This document shows positions 1 through 5,808 of a stretch of DNA of 9,270 nt, one piece after another. A program made the translations under genes and the position numbers. This DNA is from Phycisphaerae bacterium (GTDB lineage Bacteria > Planctomycetota > Phycisphaerae > UBA1845 > UTPLA1), in NCBI GenBank assembly GCA_016935885.1, contig JAFGQA010000226.1, positions 1-9,270 of the forward strand. Reading direction: 5' to 3'. The notes under the pieces are model-generated. The model worked only from the letters and a program-made list of their open reading frames with translations, ran no database searches and was not told the origin of the DNA. Position 1 is the stretch's first letter, and each line of letters opens with the position of its first letter.

Positions 1-14
1 CCGGCCAAGGCCGG
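1..14. repeat. Short perfect inverted repeat at left edge
   Basis: CCGGCC, AA, GGCCGG forms a 6-bp perfect inverted repeat. It lies about 80 nt downstream of the stop of the MFS/PlsC gene, which reads leftwards, so it could contribute to transcription termination. No T-run follows it on either strand and the 2-nt centre is too tight for a hairpin without opening a pair. I therefore list it only as a repeat. Bases 15-95 show nothing else I can support. Confidence 0.3.
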
Positions 15-95
15 GGGCTCTTGAACGTCGCTGCAAGCTGATTTGTCTTGGGCGATCTCAAGTTCCTCGCCATACCTACTCAAATGATGTACACC

Positions 96-2069
96 CTACT
101 GCGCGGGCTTAAGGGCGTTGATGCGGGCCATGATGTGTTCGGAGACTTCTCTGTAAGCGGCACGGTCCTTCTCGCGGCCCCTCCACAGGGACAAGTCAAT
201 TGGCGGGCCGTAGCGGACGACCGCCCGTTGCGGCCACAGGAACGGCGCAAAGACGTTGCTGCTGTGATGCGTGCCGGAGACATGAGCCGGGATGACCGTT
301 GCCCCGCCCCTCAGCGCCAACATGCCGACGCCCTCGTGTGCTTCGATCGGATCGTCGGGATGGCGGACACGCCCCTGTGGGAAGATGCCCAGGGCGCGGC
401 CGGCGGCCAAATGTCGCAGGGAGGCCTTGACCGACGCCGTATCGATCCCCGTCCGGTTGACGGGAATGCAGTCGATCAGGCTGACCAGCCGGCCGAACAG
501 CGGCCATTGGGCGTACTCGCGGGCGATCATGAAGCTGGGACAGCGGTTGGGCGAGGTCGAAATCAGCAAGAAGGGATCCAGGGTGCTGTTGTGATTGGCA
601 ACGAGAAGGACGGGGCCGGTCGGCGGGATGGTACACACGCCGTCGCGTCGCACCCTCGCGACCAGGCGGCAGTGGAATTCGGCGATGTTGCGCCAGAACG
701 TGATCGCCGATCCGAACCGGCCGCGCCGCAGGCGAACGCGCGTGATCCACACCCCGAACACGAACAGTAACAGGCCAACCGTTAAGAGGATCAGGGGAAC
801 GTACCGATCGATGTTCACCCAACGTGGGATGCCGAGCCAGCCGGTAGCCAGCAGGATGCCCCCGATCGTCACGACGTCCTTCACGCCGAAGACACGGCCG
901 CGGATGTAGTCCGGCACGGTCTTCTGGAGCAGGGCGTTGGCGCTGACGAGGATGCCGGAGCCGAACATGCAGGCGAGGAACAGGAACGCGGCCCCCGACC
1001 AGAACCCGACCTTGAGCACACATACGGCAGACAGAGCTAGAATGGACAGGCCGGCAAAGATGAAAGACCAGGAGATGGCGATTTGGCTCTTCAGGGTCTC
1101 GCCGAGGGCGCCGATGAGGAAGGCCCCCGTTAGGAGACCGGTGCCGACGGCGGCGTTGTAGTTGGCGACGTCCTCAAGCGATCCGTCAAGGATCTCCTTG
1201 ACGAGGGCGGGCACGGTGGATCGGATGGCGGTGGCGGCGGACCAGAAGACCACGGCGAACAGGATCAGCTCGATCACGCGGCGGTGGGAGGCGCAGTATG
1301 CCAGCCCTTCTCGCAGGCTGCGGCTTGATTGGGTCGGCCTCATATCGGGCGCGGCGCGGCGAGGCGGCGGGACGATGAAGACGATGAAAGTGGCGCTGGC
1401 GAGGAAGGTAAACGCGTCGGCGCGGAAGCAGACTTCCGCGCCATGTGTCTTGGCGAGGTAGGCGCCCAGGAGGTAGGAGGCGATGGCGGCGATCGGCCCC
1501 ATGGCATTCATCAGTCCGTTGGCCCGGATGATCTGGCTGGTACGCACGAGAGTCGGCAGCATGGCCGCGCGAGACGGGGAGAACATCGCCGCAAACAAGC
1601 CGACGACAAGTAGCGGCGCGGCGTACACCCAAGGACTGAAGATCGCCTTGGCCTCGCCCGTAGCGGGACTGATCTCGAGCGATGACCCAGCCAGGAACCG
1701 GAAGAGCGCCTCAAACGTCAGGAAGAGCGTCGCCAGCAGGGCGGCCCGGATCAGGTCGGCCGCGATCATGATCCACTTGCGAGGCAGGCGGTCGGCAAGC
1801 CAGCCCATCGCCGGGCCGAACAGGAAATACGGCACGAAGAAGACGAACGTCATGATCGCCATGATGCGGGTGGAGTCCGCCCGATCGAGGGCGTGCTGCA
1901 TGTCCAGCAGGGCCATTTCGGAAAGATGATCACCGAAGGCGCTGATTGTGTAGGCGCACCAAAGGAGGATGAAGCTGCGATTTCGGAGGATCGAGGCAGG
2001 CGGCCGAAGAGCGGGCGGATTCCGGGCTTGGCTGCTGCCTTGTACGGCCGAGTCGGGCATACTGGTCAT
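96..2069 (-). CDS. MFS transporter fused to PlsC-type 1-acylglycerophosphate acyltransferase
   Basis: This 657-aa protein has two parts. Residues about 30-447 form a polytopic membrane domain of the major facilitator superfamily, with roughly a dozen hydrophobic segments and a motif-A-like loop (GWLADRLPRKW, 89-99). Residues about 455-657 form a PlsC/LPLAT acyltransferase domain. Its catalytic HX4D is H493-NSTL-D498, the glycerophosphate-binding block reads FPQGRVR (563-569), and a late block reads IPAHVSG (593-599). PlsC enzymes acylate lysophospholipids using acyl-CoA or acyl-ACP on the inner membrane face. The architecture resembles LplT (lysophospholipid flippase) joined to the acyltransferase part of Aas, so import and re-acylation of lysophospholipids is the likely role (inference). 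No AMP-binding acyl-ACP synthetase domain follows. The usual Glu of FPEG is Gln565, which is unusual. ATG 2069 is 23 nt after the methyltransferase stop; its ribosome-binding site is weak, and Met4 (2060) is an alternative start. Confidence 0.88.
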   Translation of the reverse strand: MTSMPDSAVQGSSQARNPPALRPPASILRNRSFILLWCAYTISAFGDHLSEMALLDMQHALDRADSTRIMAIMTFVFFVPYFLFGPAMGWLADRLPRKWIMIAADLIRAALLATLFLTFEALFRFLAGSSLEISPATGEAKAIFSPWVYAAPLLVVGLFAAMFSPSRAAMLPTLVRTSQIIRANGLMNAMGPIAAIASYLLGAYLAKTHGAEVCFRADAFTFLASATFIVFIVPPPRRAAPDMRPTQSSRSLREGLAYCASHRRVIELILFAVVFWSAATAIRSTVPALVKEILDGSLEDVANYNAAVGTGLLTGAFLIGALGETLKSQIAISWSFIFAGLSILALSAVCVLKVGFWSGAAFLFLACMFGSGILVSANALLQKTVPDYIRGRVFGVKDVVTIGGILLATGWLGIPRWVNIDRYVPLILLTVGLLLFVFGVWITRVRLRRGRFGSAITFWRNIAEFHCRLVARVRRDGVCTIPPTGPVLLVANHNSTLDPFLLISTSPNRCPSFMIAREYAQWPLFGRLVSLIDCIPVNRTGIDTASVKASLRHLAAGRALGIFPQGRVRHPDDPIEAHEGVGMLALRGGATVIPAHVSGTHHSSNVFAPFLWPQRAVVRYGPPIDLSLWRGREKDRAAYREVSEHIMARINALKPAQ

Positions 2070-2092
2070 CCGTGCGATGGACGATAGCCCCG

Positions 2093-4057
2093 TCAGTGCA
2101 GCATACCGCCGGCCGCCTCGGTGAACAACCGGGCGAAATGTCGATCGATTGCGTGCAGTTGTGTCGATGCCGGCTTGCCGGTGGCTGCGGCGCTCTCAAC
2201 TGTGTCGACAAGAGCCTCGGTTTGGGCGATCGACCGAGCGCTCGGCCAGACGAACGGAAGTTGCCGCAGCAGGCCGATCTTGACTTGCGCCTGGGCGCGA
2301 CCCCGTTCGCCGGACAGGAACTGGTACAGCCGGGTGACGATCGCGCTGTTGAGGTACGCCAGCAGGTAGGCGTGGCTGATGCCCACCGTGATGGCGGTGT
2401 TCGTGAGGGTGGCGGTGAACAGGGTGTTGTCGGTGTAGTACACCGCTCGTTTCTGAATGCACCTTGCCGCGACGATGTGATCGCCGGTCTGGCGGATCAG
2501 GACGCGCTCCGGCAGGCGATGAACGGCAGGATCGCCCTGCCAGTCCCAATACTCGTCGCGAACGCTGGACCGGCCATTCCCGCGGCGGCCGCGGACGCCT
2601 GGCTCCGGGACGTAATGAACGTCCACCCAACGATACTGCGCGCCGGGCGAGTCCCAGCAAACGGCGTACCGCTCGATCTGACGGCCTTGGATGAGCCGTT
2701 GCAGACCCGGCCGGGTGCGCCGGGCGTAGAATAGCCTGTGCCGGCAATTGCGCGAGTGGATGCCCACATCGGCGATGCGAGCGATTTCATCTAACGTCGT
2801 GAGCGTCCCCACACCTCCTGTACTACTGACGATTGGAACTGTACTACTGACGATTGGAATCTTCGCGTCTCGCGAAGAAGCCTGTGGCACCGGCGTCTCG
2901 CCGGTGGGGTCACGGGCGGGACGCCCGTGACGCAACACCGGTGGGACGCGGACGCCACTGTGTTGCGATGGGCTCTTCGTATCGCAACGGCCCGGGCGAT
3001 CCAACGCGTGCCACAGGGCCGCCGTTTCACATGCCTGCTTCGTGGGTACGAAGATGATGCTTCGTGGCGATTGCGTGAAGAGCGAGTGGCCAACGTGATA
3101 CCGTTGGGCGTGCCGAACGCGACCGCCATTCGATGAAGCCGCCCACTGCCCGTGTCTCGCGTCGACGTACCGCACACGTGCTGCACCGGATTCGGCCTTC
3201 TGCCAAACGAAGAAACACGGGAAGACCTGTCGATTGAATGTGTCCGCCGGCAGCCGGACGATCAGCCGCAGCCGATCTTGCAAGAGGCGCCGGCGCAGGT
3301 CTTCGTAACTTGCCAGCGATAGCCAGGTGTCCGGCACGAGCAGGACGACGTGTCCGCCGGGCCGTACGGTCTCCATGGCCCAGCGAATGAAGAAGGCATA
3401 CAGATCCTCGCTCACGTCAAACTTGCCCCGCCATCGGGCGAATGCTGGCAAGCGCCTCGCATGCCGAACGCCCAGATACGGCGGATTGCCGATGATCAGG
3501 TCGATCGGATGTCGCGGTAGCAGGAGCGGCTCCAGGAGGCTGTCGCCGATGCGATAGTGCGTCTGCAACCACGAAGATGGCACGCGACCCAGCGCCAGTC
3601 GTAGCCGCTGGCCCGCCGCGGGCCGCACTCGTGGGTCCGTGTCGATTGCCCGGATTCGTTGCAGTGCCCGCAAGGGAGCGCAGCGAGGGCGTGGACCCAA
3701 GCGGGACATGGCCTCGATAAGGGCCGCGACGATGACACCGCTGCCGGCGGCCGGTTCGACGATTGTGAGCGATTGGACGTCGCGATCAGAAGTCACCGCC
3801 TTGAGGGCTTCCCGCGCCATCCACCGCGCTGCGATCGGGGGCGTGTTAACACGGCCAATTGCTGGAACGCTGTCTCCCTGAATACCTGGGCGCGCCCAGA
3901 AGGGATTCTCGGCACGCCAGCGTGTCCTGCCATTCAGAACGCTGGCGGACGAGCCGCCGGTGGAGGTGCGAGATCTGCCGATAGTTGCCAGCACGTCATC
4001 CGGCACGGCGAGCGGGTCCATGTCAACTGGCCGATCGGTTGGACACAACGATGCCAT
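2093..4057 (-). CDS. N6-adenine DNA methyltransferase, Eco57I/TaqI-like, with repeat-derived insert
   Basis: This 654-aa protein transfers a methyl group from S-adenosylmethionine to adenine N6 in DNA. Visible motifs are a motif-X-like segment (GRVNTPPIAARWM, about 68-80), AdoMet-binding motif I (EPAAGSG, 101-107) and the catalytic NPPY (191-194). The catalytic domain ends near residue 350. A C-terminal region from about 422 (starting LDEIARIADVGI) matches the TaqI-like target-recognition/specificity part in layout. Between them, about residues 357-417, lies a low-complexity insert encoded by palindromic and tandem repeats. No nuclease motif is evident in the short N-terminus and no restriction gene is adjacent, so this looks like an orphan methyltransferase or a remnant of a restriction-modification system. 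The frame stays open to 4258, but I chose ATG 4057: it lies 5 nt after the upstream gene's stop and avoids a 67-residue, proline-rich extension overlapping that gene. Its ribosome-binding site (AGGG) is weak, so translational coupling is likely. Confidence 0.86.
   Translation of the reverse strand: MASLCPTDRPVDMDPLAVPDDVLATIGRSRTSTGGSSASVLNGRTRWRAENPFWARPGIQGDSVPAIGRVNTPPIAARWMAREALKAVTSDRDVQSLTIVEPAAGSGVIVAALIEAMSRLGPRPRCAPLRALQRIRAIDTDPRVRPAAGQRLRLALGRVPSSWLQTHYRIGDSLLEPLLLPRHPIDLIIGNPPYLGVRHARRLPAFARWRGKFDVSEDLYAFFIRWAMETVRPGGHVVLLVPDTWLSLASYEDLRRRLLQDRLRLIVRLPADTFNRQVFPCFFVWQKAESGAARVRYVDARHGQWAASSNGGRVRHAQRYHVGHSLFTQSPRSIIFVPTKQACETAALWHALDRPGRCDTKSPSQHSGVRVPPVLRHGRPARDPTGETPVPQASSRDAKIPIVSSTVPIVSSTGGVGTLTTLDEIARIADVGIHSRNCRHRLFYARRTRPGLQRLIQGRQIERYAVCWDSPGAQYRWVDVHYVPEPGVRGRRGNGRSSVRDEYWDWQGDPAVHRLPERVLIRQTGDHIVAARCIQKRAVYYTDNTLFTATLTNTAITVGISHAYLLAYLNSAIVTRLYQFLSGERGRAQAQVKIGLLRQLPFVWPSARSIAQTEALVDTVESAAATGKPASTQLHAIDRHFARLFTEAAGGMLH
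2807..2990. repeat. Cluster of palindromic and tandem repeats inside the methyltransferase gene
   Basis: This segment packs several repeats. A 21-nt unit beginning TGTACTACTGACG occurs twice in tandem (2819-2839, 2840-2860) and differs only at the last base. Then come three tight hairpins: CTTCGCG-TCT-CGCGAAG (2861-2877), CACCGGCG-TCT-CGCCGGTG (2888-2906) and a 9-3-9 hairpin with arms TCACGGGCG and CGCCCGTGA (2910-2930). A fourth, with arms GTTGCGAT and ATCGCAAC, is at 2962-2988. The block stays in frame and encodes 'HGRPARDPTGETPVPQ' and a duplicated 'PIVSST'. The CCTGTGGCAC edge at 2881-2890 is identical to the edge of the repeat in mnmA. The outer limits of the insert are my estimate from protein domain boundaries. 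Confidence 0.85.
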
Positions 4058-4062
4058 TTGCC

Positions 4063-4398
4063 CTAATGCGCGTGTTCGTGGGTTTGGCAATGGGGGCACA
4101 GGAACCGGCGTTGTCCCGACTTGGGAAGGCTGTCGCGTGGGAGCGATGAACAAGGATAGCTGTACAAACAACACACGCATTCCACGGTCTTGTCTGCCCT
4201 GAGCTGCTTCGTTGCCCAGCGTGACAGTTCCTTGGGCAAGACCCCGCGGCCCCGACATAGGGGGCAGGCATCGTAGAAACTTCGCAGGATCAACTCGCGA
4301 ATGAACGCCGACCTGTCGGGCACCTTGTTCAACACGTCCGCCAGGTGGTCGTCCACGCGAAATGAGACAACGACGCCCTTGTCTTTTGTTCTGGCCAT
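4063..4398 (-). CDS. Small ribbon-helix-helix-like protein with Cys/His zinc-binding tail
   Basis: This 111-aa protein starts MARTKDKGVVVSFRVDDHL. The short basic beta-like strand (about 8-14) followed by two helices (about 15-42, with RSAFIRELIL) fits a ribbon-helix-helix DNA-binding fold of the CopG/MetJ type. After it come Cys pairs CPLC (45-48), ECVCC (74, 76, 77), Cys83 and CPHC (101-104), then a His-rich end (H107, H109, H111). This suggests one or two bound zinc ions. A DNA-binding regulator, possibly metal- or redox-responsive, is the best inference; I do not recognise a named family. The frame is open up to 4539, but ATG 4398 is preceded by a strong AAAGGAG site with 5-nt spacing, and the longer N-terminus has no domain-like character. 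The methyltransferase begins 5 nt downstream, so the two are probably co-transcribed and the regulator may control it. Confidence 0.72.
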   Translation of the reverse strand: MARTKDKGVVVSFRVDDHLADVLNKVPDRSAFIRELILRSFYDACPLCRGRGVLPKELSRWATKQLRADKTVECVCCLYSYPCSSLPRDSLPKSGQRRFLCPHCQTHEHAH

Positions 4399-4403
4399 CT
4401 TCG

Positions 4404-4410
4404 CTCCTTT
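4404..4410 (-). promoter_or_regulatory. Ribosome binding site for the ribbon-helix-helix gene
   Basis: On the minus strand AAAGGAG lies 5 nt before ATG 4398. This near-consensus Shine-Dalgarno site decides the start in favour of the 111-aa form over longer in-frame starts. Confidence 0.75.
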
Positions 4411-4466
4411 AGGAGGGCGGCGGTGCGCCGCTGTGTATCGCCCCGCAAACTGACCGATTCCGGTTG

Positions 4467-4496
4467 AGTATCTCGCGATAGGATTCGAGGATTCAA
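4467..4496 (-). promoter_or_regulatory. Weak candidate sigma70 promoter for the leftward cluster
   Basis: On the minus strand TTGAAT (4491-4496), an 18-nt spacer and GATACT (4467-4472) form a weak -35/-10 pair about 70 nt upstream of ATG 4398. The -35 match lies inside a copied CTTGAATCCTCGA repeat, so the match may be a by-product of the repeat. Confidence 0.2.
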
Positions 4497-4698
4497 GTAA
4501 GACGGCAGCTGCCACCCGACAGTCTGGAGGATCCACCACGATGCCATAAATCCTGGGTGCTTAAACACTTGAACCCTGACAGTCCGTGGTAAAAGGGAAA
4601 ACAGCGGTTCGGAAACACCGTTCCTGACCGTGACAACCACCGGCTTTGGCGCCGGTGCCGCAGTCTTGCCACGGGCTGCTAAACCCTTGAATCCTCGA
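4485..4698. repeat. Nested inverted-repeat element in the divergent intergenic region
   Basis: The outer arms are an exact 13-mer inverted pair: TCGAGGATTCAAG at 4485-4497 and its reverse complement at 4686-4698. Inside lies a second imperfect pair: AGTCCGTGGTAAAA at 4581-4594 against TCTTGCCACGGGCT near 4664-4677, 11 of 14 matching after reverse complementing. The core (4600-4677) also exists as an inverted copy at 5532-5609. Together these look like a small non-autonomous palindromic element, possibly one inserted into another. Translations in this stretch, such as 'GTGAKAG', are repeat-derived and I do not call them as genes. Bases 4699-4830 show nothing I can support. Confidence 0.7.
4600..4677 (-). 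repeat. 78-nt dispersed repeat, copy A
   Basis: This segment aligns without gaps to the reverse complement of 5532-5609, with 72 of 78 positions identical by eye. It contains AACAGCGGTTCGGAAAC, a GCCGGTGCC-type hairpin arm (ACCGGC, TTTG, GCGCCGGT) and ends GCCACGGGCT. Strand is assigned arbitrarily, opposite to copy B. Confidence 0.9.
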
Positions 4699-4831
4699 AG
4701 CCTCCTCCAAGAGACCGAGAATCGGTCCCTTTGGGTCATATCGACTCATATCTCAAGTGCTACGATATCGCGATGTGGCCCACAGGGCAAAACGGCTCGG
4801 CGGTGATGAATCTGGAGAACTGGACATCGGG

Positions 4832-4859
4832 TTGTCAGGTGCAGGATCGGCGTTACACT
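4832..4859 (+). promoter_or_regulatory. Candidate sigma70 promoter of the orphan membrane protein gene
   Basis: TTGTCA (4832-4837), a 16-nt spacer and TACACT (4854-4859) form a plausible -35/-10 pair about 90 nt upstream of ATG 4947. This is the best match in the intergenic region for the rightward gene. It implies a leader of about 80 nt in which I see no clear structure. Confidence 0.4.
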
Positions 4860-4946
4860 GTGCCCGATGGCCACACGGCTGGACCCGGGTCAGCGGCCGG
4901 CTGCTATGTCGAGCACCGGCGGAACCATCAATAGGCGACCCCGGCA

Positions 4947-5471
4947 ATGCAAAACGCCCAACACGATCCGAACGCGGCACACGATGATGATTCGATTGCC
5001 TTTTATGTCGAGGCGCAGGGTCTACGGCGGAAGTTGATCTTCTGGCGCCGCGCGGCCTGGCTTCTCCTCGGCATCGCCCTCCTCATCTCGGTTGTTGTTT
5101 GGCAACGGACGACCGTCCGTTGCCGGGAGTGCCGACGCGCCCTTCAACACTATGCCGAGATGGCCCACACCCACCATCTGGATCAGGAACCCGCGGAGGT
5201 CCTGGAATCGCAATGGCAGAATTTTGCCAAGGGCCCGGCTGATCTCTCGGCGGCGCACTACGCGCTGATCGTCCAGAACTGGCTGCAAACGCCGCCGCCT
5301 GGTGAATCGTTGCCGCTGGCCATCTGTCGCGACTCGCACGTGGGCTTCTTTACACGCAGCCGGCACGTTCTGTTTCGTGACGACGCGGGAAGGTACACGA
5401 TCAAAACGTTAACCGAAGATGAGGCTTCTCCTATCCTCGCTCAGATCAGGCAGGATGATCGCTCGCCTTAG
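4947..5471 (+). CDS. Orphan single-pass membrane protein, function unknown
   Basis: This 174-aa protein is not one I recognise. It has a short acidic N-terminus (residues 1-20), a basic stretch (RRKLIFWRR, 27-35), one strong membrane helix (about 37-52) and a soluble domain of about 120 residues. The positive-inside rule puts the N-terminus in the cytoplasm and the C-terminal domain outside the membrane. Directly after the helix is CREC (Cys59 and Cys62), which could form a disulfide or bind a metal or haem-free cofactor; the motif is not CXXCH, so it is not a c-type haem site. The soluble part has a recognisable end (FRDDAGRYTIKTLT, 143-156). It is the only rightward gene here and is flanked by two inverted copies of a 78-nt repeat. 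Its codon use and uninterrupted frame support a real gene; the ribosome-binding site (AGGCGA) is poor. No role can be assigned. Confidence 0.68.
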   Translation: MQNAQHDPNAAHDDDSIAFYVEAQGLRRKLIFWRRAAWLLLGIALLISVVVWQRTTVRCRECRRALQHYAEMAHTHHLDQEPAEVLESQWQNFAKGPADLSAAHYALIVQNWLQTPPPGESLPLAICRDSHVGFFTRSRHVLFRDDAGRYTIKTLTEDEASPILAQIRQDDRSP

Positions 5472-5483
5472 CCCGGATGATGC

Positions 5484-5722
5484 ATCACGCAGAGACGCAG
5501 AGGCGCAGAGAGGTAATGAACAGAGGCTTAGAGCCCGTGGCAAAACTGTGGCACCGGCGCCAAAGCCGGTGGTTTGGACGGTCAGGAACGGCGTTTCCGA
5601 ACCGCTGTTAGCTGAATGACCGTTGGGCGAGGCGTTTGCACACTGTCGAACGAAAAACCCGGTGATTCGTTGCTAACCGTCTTGCAGACAACACTCTGCG
5701 ACCTCCGCTGGCTCTGCGTGAT
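5484..5722. repeat. Candidate MITE-like element bounded by CACGCAGAG inverted repeats
   Basis: The left arm at 5484-5510 begins ATCACGCAGAGACGCAGAGG and consists of three degenerate ACGCAGAG units. The right arm at 5694-5722 is its imperfect reverse complement (ending GCTCTGCGTGAT). They enclose about 180 nt that includes the 78-nt repeat copy B. No transposase frame is present, so any mobility would depend on an enzyme elsewhere. The stretch 5472-5808 holds no gene I can support. Its last part (5770-5805) has short GCCGTCAGCTATCA-like sequence that also looks repeat-like. Confidence 0.6.
5532..5609 (+). repeat. 78-nt dispersed repeat, copy B
   Basis: This is the inverted partner of 4600-4677. 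It starts AGCCCGTGGCAAAACTGTGG and ends CCGCTGTT. It carries the hairpin arms ACCGGCGC and GCCGGT and the GTGGCACC block shared in general style with the repeats at 2881, 6818 and 9152. It begins 61 nt after the stop of the orphan membrane protein gene. Confidence 0.9.
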
Positions 5723-5808
5723 GAATAATCCAGCTTCTTAACGCGCCTCGGCATCTCCGCCGAGTTCGAGCGTTCAGCCGTCAGCTATCAACTATCGGCA
5801 CTCAGTGC

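Noticed and set aside
48..770. Long rightward open frame (240 aa)
   Set aside because: It is antisense to the PlsC domain, whose catalytic motifs are clear. Long antisense frames are expected in GC-rich DNA and its translation shows no domain.
2072..2734. Rightward open frame (220 aa) antisense to the methyltransferase C-terminus
   Set aside because: No recognisable motifs, and it overlaps a well-supported gene along its whole length.
4058..4258. N-terminal extension of the methyltransferase to ATG 4258
   Set aside because: It overlaps the ribbon-helix-helix gene, is proline-rich and domain-free; ATG 4057 sits 5 nt after that gene's stop.
4399..4539. N-terminal extension of the ribbon-helix-helix gene to ATG 4539
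   Set aside because: ATG 4398 has a strong AAAGGAG site and starts at the natural domain boundary. The extension runs through repeat-flanking DNA.
4329..4749. Leftward frames of 136 and 62 aa
   Set aside because: Their translation is largely repeat-derived (for example 'RNGVSEPL', 'GTGAKAG') and overlaps the ribbon-helix-helix gene or non-coding repeats.
4731..4987. Small rightward frames of 67 and 76 aa ahead of the membrane protein
   Set aside because: No ribosome-binding site or domain; they cover the candidate promoter and leader.
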